From the NCBI GenBank assembly GCA_021740645.1, contig JAIOZL010000011.1, positions 45,759 through 109,758 of the forward strand: DNA of 64,000 bases, written 5' to 3'. How positions within the stretch are numbered: position 1 is the stretch's first letter; each line of letters begins with the position of its first letter. A program made the position numbers and the translations under genes. This stretch comes from Bacteroidales bacterium (lineage in GTDB: Bacteria; Bacteroidota; Bacteroidia; Bacteroidales; JAADJA01). Below the pieces are notes generated by a model. That model was given only the letters and a program-made list of their open reading frames with translations, did no database searches and was not told the DNA's origin. Shown in pieces: positions 29,501-37,800 of the stretch.

Positions 29501-29952
29501 ATTATATGATTGGGATTAATTCCCATTTAGTCCCAACTACCGATAACCTGAGAGATCTTGGAAGTTCCTCGTTGCACTGGGATGATGTATATGCCACAAA
29601 CGGCACTATCCAGACATCAGACCTCAGGGAAAAAGAAAACATTCAAAAAATTAGGTATGGAATAAATGAAATCATGAAGCTAAATCCCGTCTCCTTTAAA
29701 TGGAAAGAAAAACCACAACATGGAACTAAACTTGGTTTGATTGCACAGGAATTACTTGAGGTAATTCCGGAGGTGGTAAAAACCGAAGACTGGCAGGAGA
29801 ATGAAGAAACAGGACAACTGGAAAAAGTGCAAGTTGACCGCCTGGGTGTTTATTATTCCGACCTGATTCCGGTCCTGATAAATGCCATTCAGGAACAACA
29901 GGAGGTCATCAATTCACTGAAAACAAGAATTGAACAATTGGAAAACAATTAA
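26512..29952 (+). CDS. Peptidase S74 trimeric fibre/adhesin
   Basis: The signal peptide is residues 1-20, then the shared N-terminal domain (FKYQAIIRDNAGEI ... IGTSQLMSVPFALYAEN). The body contains DADADP-x-NEL segments, repeated FTGDGSGLTGITGDNLG units (nt ~27306, 28107 and 28800), a YadA-head-like stretch (~27655-27930) and three ~60-residue repeats around YKNGFEV-x-G-x-[EQ]-GNGL (28297-28700). The C-terminus is a peptidase S74 domain from SDLREKE (nt 29617), with LGLIAQELLEVIPEVV and a final coiled coil. Family knowledge predicts trimerisation and self-cleavage at the Ser. The next gene starts within or a few bases after its end. Confidence 0.88.
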   Translation: MKKFTLTTALLIFVLISVIAQSPHAFKYQAIIRDNAGEIMASQVVSLRMSIHDVSISGTIVYSEIHTVSTNQFGLVTIEIGNGTPDIGTISGIDWGSGNKYIETELDPSGGTTFVSIGTSQLMSVPFALYAENTANIDDADADPSNELNTSVVLNGTVLETTDANGTINTDLGSLVDDADADPANELQTLSIAGSNLTISDGNTVSLPSSTVTNKISDTDGDTYIDTEQSSDNDSIRFITGGTEKFRILPDGTLEADGTISANAFTGDGSGLTGITGDNLGNHTAVENIKLSGNWLSNDGGNEGVFVTDNGNAGIGTSTPEFKLTLDNDGGILAKGELNTGSTLLTAGTGTRMIWYPKKAAFRAGKVYADQWDDSNIGPGSVALGTDVKASAISSTAIGYSCQATGSSSVAIGEYNISSGDYSTTLGVACEATNSSATAIGSFAIANGLYSTAIGTENIAESSNSFVIGRYNVAGGDPNNWNIFDPLFEIGNGSSPTDRSNALTILKNGNTGINTSMPAYELEVNGSVMATSYFGDGSGLTNITGDNLGDHTATTDIQLNGNFITGDGGMNIDNAGENGVYIFNVGNPTDHLNSPYKNGFEVSGTEGNGLWVGRADEFGVRIYSAGDDGVNVFEAADDGYFVHLAGNPSTHYVNNYKNGFEVDGAQGNGLRVGHADNNGVDISHVGNDGVYLNQAGNPSNHFSSTFKNGFEVAGAEGNGLYVGRADMDGVIVRSAGDNLFQGGNDGSEVFTVSNSGVVSATSFVGDGSALTDIAGDNLGNHTASENIHLAGKWLSNDGDDEGISIDSHGVTIIETDNFIAKILGVNRTLNSNSNPLVEIKENGTNSVSALQFNNGNYYNIGIALDGRFSISNQNQNISTVGDPFAISPTGDVIIGGTLSGWKNFNVEGESVFSSDIYLRNEGITSGEYLVRLWGNNTQGVMDLYENNAITTRIYSGGDSYFNGGNLGIGTTNPTELLHVNGGKIKIGSGETFEDAGNYMIGINSHLVPTTDNLRDLGSSSLHWDDVYATNGTIQTSDLREKENIQKIRYGINEIMKLNPVSFKWKEKPQHGTKLGLIAQELLEVIPEVVKTEDWQENEETGQLEKVQVDRLGVYYSDLIPVLINAIQEQQEVINSLKTRIEQLENN

Positions 29953-29959
29953 GGCTACT

Positions 29960-30841
29960 TTGAACAATAAACTTAAAAGGAAACAAGTTTTGCTCGGTTT
30001 TATTGGTATGGTTTTTAGCCTTTCCCTATTAGCCCAATCAATCACACCAGAAGCAATTGTATCTTCGGGAGGTTATTTTGAGGATGCAAATAACAGCATT
30101 AGTTATTCACTGGGTGAATTAGCTACCCAAACATACTCCAATGGAGCCCTTATCCTCACCGAAGGGTTTCAGCAAACATTCAGCAGTCTCATTATTTCGG
30201 GAATTGATCTTAACCTGTTCGTTTATCTTGAAGGGCCTTTTACCGGAACAACCATGAATACTTTTTTAACGGGTGAAGCTGCCGAAGGCTTTCCACTTTC
30301 GCAACCATACAATATTCCACCCTGGAATTATAACGGTTCCGAAAGTATTGTATCTATTCCCAATCCTGAAATTGTCGACTGGGTACTTATCGAACTCCGA
30401 GATGCGACAAGCCCTGGTACGGCATTACCTTCAGCAACAATAGCACGCCAGGCTGCCTTTTTATTAAATGATGGGTCCGTAGTTGGTATTGATGGGGAAT
30501 CTATGCTTCAATTTGAAAATTCACCGAATCTGCAATTGTATGTGATTGTCTGGCACCGAAACCACCTGGGCATCATGTCAGCTAATGGGGTGTCCCAATC
30601 CAACGGGGTTTATTCTTATGACTTCTCTTCAGCTATCACACAAGTTTATAATGCTGGTGCAGGATATAAAGAAATTACATCAAATGTTTTTGGTATGGTT
30701 GGTGGCGATGCTAACAGGGATGGTATAATTAACCTGAACGATAAGGCTTTCTGGACAAACCAATCAGGAACCAAGGGGTATAAGTTTTCCGACTTCAATA
30801 TGGATATCCAAACCAATAACAAAGACAAAAACGATATTTAG
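29960..30841 (+). CDS. Short secreted protein with dockerin-like C-terminal module, ended by an in-frame TAG
   Basis: No ATG starts the frame. TTG at 29960 follows the upstream stop by 7 bases and leads into a signal peptide ending SLLAQS; TTG at 29930 is the alternative. A ~45-residue segment (ITPEAIVSSGGYFED ... LGELATQTY ... LTEGFQQTF) is common in Bacteroidota surface proteins just before C-terminal sorting signals. The shared module then fills the rest from nt 30206, with loops DANRDGIINLND and DFNMDIQTNNKD. It stops at TAG 30839-30841, where homologues have a Trp codon. In the same frame the sequence continues to TAA 30878-30880. Confidence 0.8.
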   Translation: MNNKLKRKQVLLGFIGMVFSLSLLAQSITPEAIVSSGGYFEDANNSISYSLGELATQTYSNGALILTEGFQQTFSSLIISGIDLNLFVYLEGPFTGTTMNTFLTGEAAEGFPLSQPYNIPPWNYNGSESIVSIPNPEIVDWVLIELRDATSPGTALPSATIARQAAFLLNDGSVVGIDGESMLQFENSPNLQLYVIVWHRNHLGIMSANGVSQSNGVYSYDFSSAITQVYNAGAGYKEITSNVFGMVGGDANRDGIINLNDKAFWTNQSGTKGYKFSDFNMDIQTNNKDKNDI

Positions 30842-30880
30842 CAAAAGAATACAGGAAAGGAAAGCCAGGTGCCAGAATAA
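30842..30880 (+). pseudogene. In-frame continuation after the TAG of the preceding gene
   Basis: Reading on in frame gives QKNTGKESQVPE and then TAA. This matches the closing residues of the other module copies (GKSTQVPE, GSGSQVPE). The preceding KNDI plus TAG would be KNDIW if the codon were TGG. A single G-to-A change, a sequencing error or stop-codon readthrough would all fit. Confidence 0.8.
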
Positions 30881-30917
30881 ACAATTAACTATAATCGATA
30901 AGCAAAGTAACATCAGT

Positions 30918-30957
30918 ATTAACATCGGAACCTTTTGGCGTCGGTGTTAATTTTTTT
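30918..30957 (+). terminator. Rho-independent terminator
   Basis: ATTAACATCG (30918-30927) pairs with CGGTGTTAAT (30942-30951) with one wobble, followed by a seven-T run. It closes the S74/module operon and also lies between that operon and the convergent DUF1684 gene. Confidence 0.8.
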
Positions 30958-30989
30958 AACCTTTGGTCAACAGAAAGTAAAGGAAACAA

Positions 30990-31625
30990 CTATCTATCCT
31001 CATATTTCCGCTCACCCGAACCAATTATTTGTTCAACAGTATTTCCGGAAGGAGGGATCACACTGAATAATTGACTATTGTATGCACTAAAAGGATTTAT
31101 AGCCAGGTTAAAATCTAAAAGCATGGTATTATTTTCGTCCGGCATATCTACAGGTAAATACCTTCCGTTAGCATTGGTTTCGAGATTGTTGGACCCATCG
31201 AAAAACGGAATAAAAAGCTGTTGGGCATTATCCCCAAACTCACTAAAATTTTTATTCTTAAATACTGAAAACGTATACGAACTACCTTCATATTCAAAGG
31301 TCACTGATCCGTATTTAACTAACATAATTGCGGTACCTGAAGTGGTGTTTAGCCGTTCTTCGGTTTGAGGTACATTAAGAGTGAATTGCCCGTTTATTTT
31401 ATATTTTGCATCCACCGGGAAGTAGGACAGGCCTGTGAAGCCTTCAATTTGGCTTTGAGGTAATGGAGAAGTTTCTGAATTCATCATTTGTTGATTTTTT
31501 AAGTTTCTTAAGTTTTCAATTTGCTCCTTGTATGGGTCAGATGATTGATTTTCATTTTGTGAATACAACGTTGTACAAAATGATAGGCTATAGAGAAACA
31601 TAAATAGAAGGACATTTGTTTTCAT
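30990..31625 (-). CDS. Secreted DUF1684 family protein
   Basis: ATG at 31625 gives a signal peptide (MKTNVLLFMFLYSLSF ... LYSQ); a TTG three codons upstream is less likely. The C-terminal half carries the DUF1684 signature: GRYLPVDMP, LLDFNLAINPFSAYN, then a proline-containing stretch and a final SGERKYED. The family's biochemical role is not established. Many members carry Cys residues in the AYN region that are absent here. It is divergent from the adenylate cyclase gene and convergent with the S74 operon. Confidence 0.8.
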   Translation of the reverse strand: MKTNVLLFMFLYSLSFCTTLYSQNENQSSDPYKEQIENLRNLKNQQMMNSETSPLPQSQIEGFTGLSYFPVDAKYKINGQFTLNVPQTEERLNTTSGTAIMLVKYGSVTFEYEGSSYTFSVFKNKNFSEFGDNAQQLFIPFFDGSNNLETNANGRYLPVDMPDENNTMLLDFNLAINPFSAYNSQLFSVIPPSGNTVEQIIGSGERKYEDR

Positions 31626-31805
31626 ATCAAACAATTTTAGTGATTAAAAGCTCAATAATTTTTAGTGCCAGATAAAAAACAATGAATGAATATATCTGAT
31701 TTTAATATTAATTGAATTTTAGGATGAATGCGATAATTGAATAAATCTATTTATTTCGGCACCGCAAATATACAAACTAATTTAAATTACTTCTAAATTA
31801 ATGTG

Positions 31806-31813
31806 TAACTTTG
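31806..31813 (+). promoter_or_regulatory. -7 promoter box TAACTTTG
   Basis: An exact TAnnTTTG box lies 26 bases before ATG 31840. It sits inside the longer open frame beginning at ATG 31801, so that upstream ATG is unlikely to be in the transcript. Confidence 0.55.
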
Positions 31814-31839
31814 TAATTCAAGACGGACATCCTTACGCA

Positions 31840-33813
31840 ATGAATAAATCATATATTCTTTATTTCCTTATACTACTTTTAGCACCATTTAATAAAATTC
31901 ACGCCGATGGACGTCCTGAGGCCGATAGCGTGTTGGCAGTACTATCAAAAAATCCCAATGATACGGCAGCATATATTCAATTGGATGATATCATTAATGG
32001 CTTGTTTAACAGGGATGCAGATCTGGCCATGGAAATTGCGCAAAAGGAACTAATCATAGCCAGTACAGCCAATAATCAAATAGCTGTGGGGCATGCCTTA
32101 CTTAACATTGGAATTATAAGTGACCTCCAGGGTGATTACCAGAAAGCACTTAACCAATATGCCCGGGCTTTAACCATTGCTAAGGAACAAAATTACCTTG
32201 AGCTGCAAGGCGATATTTACAATAATTATAGCATAACCCTTGCTGTTTTAGGCCAAATGGAAGAATCCATTGATAATGCCCTTAATGCCCTGGCCATATA
32301 TGAAAAGATGAACGATAGTGCCAGGATGGCCAAAATATATAACAACCTGGCATCGCGATACTCGGAGATGGGATATGTAGATGAAGCCCTTGACAAATAT
32401 CAAAAAGCGGCAGCTATCAATGAAAAATTAAAGGACAATAAAAAACTGGCCTACAATTATGGGAATATCGGGCTATTATATTACGGAACAGATCAAATTG
32501 AAGAAGCACTGTCTTTTTTTCAAAAATCAATTGCTTTACAGGATACTGTTAAGGATAAATACGATTTTTCCATTGCATTGCATAATCTTGGATTGGCCTA
32601 TCAACGATTAGGGCAATACGACAATGCTTTGATTTATGAAAGGAAAGCCTACAAACTTGCCAAAGAAGTTAATGACGATTTAGGAGTAATTACAAGTTTG
32701 AATGGAATGGCAAGCATTTATCGAAAAACAGGAGATGAAAAAAAGGCCCTTGAATATTTTAACCAATCAAAATTAATAGCTGAAAATATTGGTGCCCGCT
32801 ATTACCTCATAAATATTTATGAAAACATAGCGGATATTTATGCCGGATTAAATGATTTCCAAAATGCTTTTATTTTCAATCAAAAATATAATTACTTAAA
32901 GGATTCAATTTTAACTACCGAAAAAGACAAAGCCGTTCAGAAAATTACTGAATATGAAAGTGAGAAGAAACAAGCCGAAATTCAGTTGCTGACGAAGGAC
33001 TCAGAAATTCAGAAACTTAATATCCGACGCCAGAAAACCATCCGGAATTCACTTGGTATCGTCGGGGGTTTATTTCTTCTTATAGCTGTTGGTTTGTTTC
33101 ACCGATACCGCTACGTGAGAAAAACCCGTAACGAGCTTTCTGAAAAAAATAAAATTATCAATAAAGAAAAGGAACGGTCGGATGAGCTATTGCTTAATAT
33201 CCTGCCCGCAGAAACTGCCGAAGAACTTAAAAACACAGGGCAATCCGAAGCACGCCATTTTGATTCTGTTACGGTAATGTTTACCGATTTTAAGGGTTTC
33301 ACCCAAATGGCTGAGAAACTTACCCCCCAGGAATTGGTGAGCGAAATCGATCATTGTTTTAAAATCTTTGATGAGATTATAGAAAAATACAATATCGAAA
33401 AAATCAAAACCATCGGAGATGCATACATGTGTGCAGGAGGCCTTCCAGTTCCTAATAAAACCCATCCGGAAGATGTTGTAAGAGCCGCTCTGGACATCCA
33501 GAAAAAAATGGAAGACATAAAAAAAGAAAGAATAAAAAATGGGAAGCCTTTTTTCGAACTAAGGCTGGGTATTCATACCGGACCAGTGGTTGCCGGCATT
33601 GTAGGTACGAAAAAATTCCAGTACGACATCTGGGGTGATACCGTGAATATAGCCGCCCGCATGGAATCAAGCGGTGAAGTGGGCAAGGTTAATATTTCTG
33701 AATTTACTTTTCAGAGTATTAAGGAGAAATTCAAATGCCAGTATAGGGGTAAAGTTGAAGCCAAAGGCAAAGGAGAAATCGATATGTATTTTGTAGATTC
33801 AATTAAGAAATAA
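31840..33813 (+). CDS. TPR-containing transmembrane adenylate cyclase (class III)
   Basis: ATG 31840 begins a signal peptide (MNKSYILYFLILLLAPF). TPR repeats fill about residues 60-350, then a charged linker (KITEYESEKKQAE), a membrane helix near 405-425 and a coiled coil. A class III nucleotide cyclase domain occupies ~465-655. Metal-binding Asp483 (FTDFKGF) and Asp527 (TIGDAYM) are present, as are the Asn and Arg of DTVNIAARM. The Lys of KTIGD and Asp of YDIWGD are the adenine-selecting residues, so ATP is the expected substrate and cAMP the product. The TPR half presumably senses an envelope signal. The same receptor layout is found in the proteins at 24008 and 52891. Confidence 0.9.
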   Translation: MNKSYILYFLILLLAPFNKIHADGRPEADSVLAVLSKNPNDTAAYIQLDDIINGLFNRDADLAMEIAQKELIIASTANNQIAVGHALLNIGIISDLQGDYQKALNQYARALTIAKEQNYLELQGDIYNNYSITLAVLGQMEESIDNALNALAIYEKMNDSARMAKIYNNLASRYSEMGYVDEALDKYQKAAAINEKLKDNKKLAYNYGNIGLLYYGTDQIEEALSFFQKSIALQDTVKDKYDFSIALHNLGLAYQRLGQYDNALIYERKAYKLAKEVNDDLGVITSLNGMASIYRKTGDEKKALEYFNQSKLIAENIGARYYLINIYENIADIYAGLNDFQNAFIFNQKYNYLKDSILTTEKDKAVQKITEYESEKKQAEIQLLTKDSEIQKLNIRRQKTIRNSLGIVGGLFLLIAVGLFHRYRYVRKTRNELSEKNKIINKEKERSDELLLNILPAETAEELKNTGQSEARHFDSVTVMFTDFKGFTQMAEKLTPQELVSEIDHCFKIFDEIIEKYNIEKIKTIGDAYMCAGGLPVPNKTHPEDVVRAALDIQKKMEDIKKERIKNGKPFFELRLGIHTGPVVAGIVGTKKFQYDIWGDTVNIAARMESSGEVGKVNISEFTFQSIKEKFKCQYRGKVEAKGKGEIDMYFVDSIKK

Positions 33814-34344
33814 ATTGCTGTACTTGCTTTTATGTCTAAAATTCTTTCCCTTCTAACGACCCCTTCTTAATACTCAAATTATAGTAAGGGTTTGAAAGTA
33901 TAGCCTCTTTTACGCATCCTTCGAATATAGGATATCGATCTATGCAAATTGAAAATAAGTTACAATCAGGTTTTCAATTTATGCAGCAGTGGCCATCAAA
34001 AATATAAGTTTTTTTCAATGCATCATCTTTTTCGTCTTATTCGGATTTCCTCAATAGAACTGCCCAGCCAAAAAACAAAAAATTTGAAAACCGATACACT
34101 CATTCTAATTTGCAAAAATTGGTATCCTGTATGGTTAGTGGTACATGTTTGTGCATAAAGAACAACAGCAGCGGGAGTTACCGCATCCAGATAAAAAAAC
34201 AAACTGGATGTATAAGGAATTTAAAATTGTGGGCTTAAAATCTATTTTGCAAATAATAACCCATCACCGGCAAATAATAATCCATCCTTACTTAAGCACT
34301 TTTTCAATACTAATTTAGGCTTGTTTTTTGGCCAACATAATTGC
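33814..34344 (+). other. Intergenic region upstream of the scaffold operon
   Basis: 531 bases without a supportable gene; short open frames here have no domain. The last 100 bases hold a 17-base direct repeat pair (34249-34286) and near-consensus -7 boxes (TAATTTAG 34311-34318, TAGGCTTG 34316-34323) before ATG 34345. This is the only long leader in front of the LytTR/cohesin operon, so it probably contains its control region. Confidence 0.6.
34249..34286 (+). promoter_or_regulatory. Paired direct repeats with 21-base period, candidate LytTR site
   Basis: GCAAATAATAACCCATC (34249-34265) and GCAAATAATAATCCATC (34270-34286) differ at one of 17 positions and start 21 bases apart, which is two helical turns. 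LytTR proteins bind such same-face direct repeats. The next gene encodes a LytTR protein, so autoregulation is plausible. Confidence 0.6.
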
Positions 34345-34836
34345 ATGGATAAAATTATTATTATCGACGACAGCGATATAAAAAAAGAACTTGAGGCATT
34401 TTTAGATGCCAACAAAAATCACATTCGGCTTCACTCAGATATGGATGAGTTTTCCCTGGGTAAAAATCCACTCCTAAATGAAATAATTACACAATACGAA
34501 GAGAAACATAAAATAAAAATCAGGTCGAAAGATTACGTAGGCTTTTATAGAAGCTCTGATATTATTCGTTTTGAAGAAGTGGGTTCCAAAACCATCATCC
34601 ACCTTGCTGATGGAATGGTGAATGAGATCAATGAGGATTTGGATATCATTGAAAAACAACTTCAAGACTTTCCCTTTATCCGAACACATCCTAAACATAT
34701 TATAAATATCCACTCTATTTCAAAAATCTCAAAACACCCAACAAATGCAGTCGAATTAAATAACGGTTGCCTAATTCCAATTACAGATCATTTGAAAAAC
34801 ACCATCATCGAGATGTTCAATAAATATTTTAAATAA
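34345..34836 (+). CDS. LytTR DNA-binding protein without a complete receiver domain
   Basis: ATG 34345 is chosen over an upstream TTG because near-consensus promoter boxes overlap that TTG. The C-terminal ~100 residues are a LytTR domain (VGFYRSSDIIRFEEV ... FPFIRTHPKHIINI ... LNNGCLIPI). The N-terminal ~60 residues begin like a receiver (MDKIIIIDDSD) but are far too short and lack the central Asp motif and Lys. It is thus either a degenerate remnant or a different sensor or dimerisation segment. It lies 18 bases before the dockerin/cohesin T9SS gene, so it heads that operon. Control of the operon, and perhaps of the unlinked module genes, is inference. Confidence 0.85.
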   Translation: MDKIIIIDDSDIKKELEAFLDANKNHIRLHSDMDEFSLGKNPLLNEIITQYEEKHKIKIRSKDYVGFYRSSDIIRFEEVGSKTIIHLADGMVNEINEDLDIIEKQLQDFPFIRTHPKHIINIHSISKISKHPTNAVELNNGCLIPITDHLKNTIIEMFNKYFK

Positions 34837-34854
34837 CAATCAAATTTTACCATC

Positions 34855-37800
34855 ATGAAAATTAATTTACAAAGCAAAACCAGCAGGTATTTAAAGAGAA
34901 TACTTCCTGGAATTTTAGTTATGTGCTTAATCTGTATGAACCAGGTCTCAGCACAGGTTTCCTTTACCCAAACCTTAAATGCCGACTTTTATAAAGGGGC
35001 ATACAACGATTTGATCGTAGCATCGGATAATGTTTCGTTGCCCCTTCAGGCCACGAATGTAAACACCTGGCTTACCACGACTATTTTACCACAAACACTC
35101 GAGGGTCACAAAGCGGCCACCTGGAACAACCGCTATGTTTATATTGTGGGTGGATATAACGACCTTACTTATTCTGGTGAAGTTTACCGGGCCACCTTAC
35201 AAGCAGGAGGAATTAGCTCCTGGACAACGCTTAATCCACTGCCTGTGGGACTTCGTGACCATGCAGTGGTAATTGGCACCAATGCCATTTACGTACTTGG
35301 TGGCAGGGACGATACAAACATATATAATACAATTTATTTTGCGGAGATAAACTCCGATGGATCCATCGGTGCATGGCAAACCTCATCCGTATCCCTACCC
35401 CTTAATTTATGGGGCCTTCAAGCTGCTTATTGCAACGGATACATCTATGTATCGGGAGGTAGTAATTTAAACAGTTCAACTGCAGCTACTAACTTTGTTT
35501 TTTATGCAAAGGTTTTAGCAAATAATTCTTTGTCTACATTTTCACCTACGACAATATTACCCGCTACAAGAAATGGGCATACAATGGTCAGAAGCGGGGA
35601 TAAATTATATGTTTTGGGTGGTTATGCCAATGGCGGCACCAAATCAAGTAGTGTATATTTTGCGACTTCGGGAAATAACGGAGCACTGGGTTCATGGTCT
35701 ACGGCTACTTCTATTCCCATAGCTGTTAGCAATCATTCATCAGTAATTATAAATGGTTTGATAACCGTATTAGCTGGTGAAAGTGGAGGCACTTTAAGCA
35801 ATAGCGTATATTATGCTGATATTAACACCTCACCACTTTCCTGGAACCTTGCCACTAACGTAATGTACGATCGCACTAAAGATGGAGCCGCTTTTGCCAA
35901 AGATGGCTGGATAGGTTATTGCGGAGGTGAAAATCTCTCTGGAACCCCAATTCACAATTCAAGGTATTCAAATCTTTCCCTTTCTGCAGACTATGAAAAA
36001 AATGGATTCTTTGTGTCTAATCCATTTTATGAACTTGGAGCCGAAAGATTCATTACTGAATTAACATTTGCTGCATCTAATCCGGCAGTATCAAACTCTC
36101 AAATTGCCTATCGTACTGCTGGAGAAGATTTTATATGGGACAGCTGGACTTCATTGAGCGCTATTAGTCCGATAAGTGTGGGACTAACCGACAGGTATTT
36201 ACAATATAAAGTTGTTTTCACAAGCAATGGATTAGTAACACCATCATTACTGGATATGAACCTTTGGACACCCGGAACAGAATTAGCAGGCAATCTAAAC
36301 GGTATTACAACATTTAGTGTTGCCAATAGTCCTTATTGGGTAACTGCAGATATATCATTTACATCAGGCACACATACCTTTGGAGCTGGCACCGAACTGA
36401 ACTTTCTACCCCAGACCGGAATGACCGTTAGTCAGGCAAGCATTATCTGTAATGGAACAGTTGCTGATTCGGTGAGGTTCCAGGGCTATACCAGTGAAAT
36501 AGGACAATGGGATGGTATTTATTTTGATCCTAACAGTGACAACGGCGTTTCGTCTCAATTTTACTATACAGTAATTGAAGGTGCCGGTTATGGTAGCTGG
36601 AATGCGAATCTTTATTGCAATGGTACGAACGAACCTTTGCTGATGCATTGTAATTTAAGGGGTTCAGATGGCCATGGATTAAATCTGAATAGTTCTCATT
36701 TAAGTATTGAGGAAACATTCTTTGGAGAAAATACTGAAAATGGGGTTTACCTCAATAATTCCAATCCCTCTTTCCTGAATTGTGAAATGTCCGCCAACGA
36801 TTTTGCTGGAATATATTTGACTTCAGTTGCTTCAGAACCAAATTTCTATACGGTTATTTCACAAGGAAATACCTATGCTATGTATTATCCATCCCCTAAT
36901 TATACCATTCTTCCGCCTAATGGCACAGGATTGACTTTCACAGCAAATACATACAACGGAATATGTATTGAAGGAGGAACTGTTTCAGATAATAGTGTGT
37001 GGAATTCTGTATCTTATGACTATGTTCTGCTTGGGAATGTTTTTGTTGCAAAAAATGGATCCACCAGCAGGCTAACAATTGAGCCGGGGAATACCATTAA
37101 GACTGTTGCAGGGGCATTTATTCAAATAGGAAGCTATACGGGTTATCCAGGACAGGGAGGAGAATTATATGCCATTGGAACCGCTGACAGTCTTATCACT
37201 TTTACATCCTATAATGGAGCAATTGGTGGCTGGGAAGGAATCTATTTTCATAATTATAACGATAATAACGGCGGGGTTAGTGTCATGGACTATTGTGTGA
37301 TTGAAAATGGAAATGAATACAATATGTTCTGTGATCAATCTTCACAACCAGCCATTTACAATTCAATAATCAGGAATGCTGTATTGGATGGAATCCGTTA
37401 TAATAGTTCCTATGGTTCAGTGACAAACTCAGAATTTTCCAATTTTGGTCGGTATCCGATTTATTTAACTGACTGGAGAGCTTCACCCACCCTTAGCGGA
37501 AACACCTACGCTTCAAAAGGAATCAATATGATTGCAATTGAAGGGGGTGACTATACAGAAGATCGTACCCTCTATAACGACGGCATAGATTATCTGGTAT
37601 TAAATAATATTCGATTGGTTAAAAATGGTTCTTTTTGCACACTGCACATCGAGCCAGGCCTTGATGTGAATTTCAGTTCCGGAACCTCCCTTCAAGTTGG
37701 AGCTTATGATGGTTATCCTGGCCAGGGAGGGGTTTTAAATGCAGTGGGTAGTGCAGGTAACGAAATCACCTTTAAACCTTATTCAGGAATTGCAGGAGAT

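Noticed and set aside
33949..34158. 69-codon open frame in the long intergenic region
   Set aside because: No start signal, no recognisable motif and no low-level similarity to neighbours.
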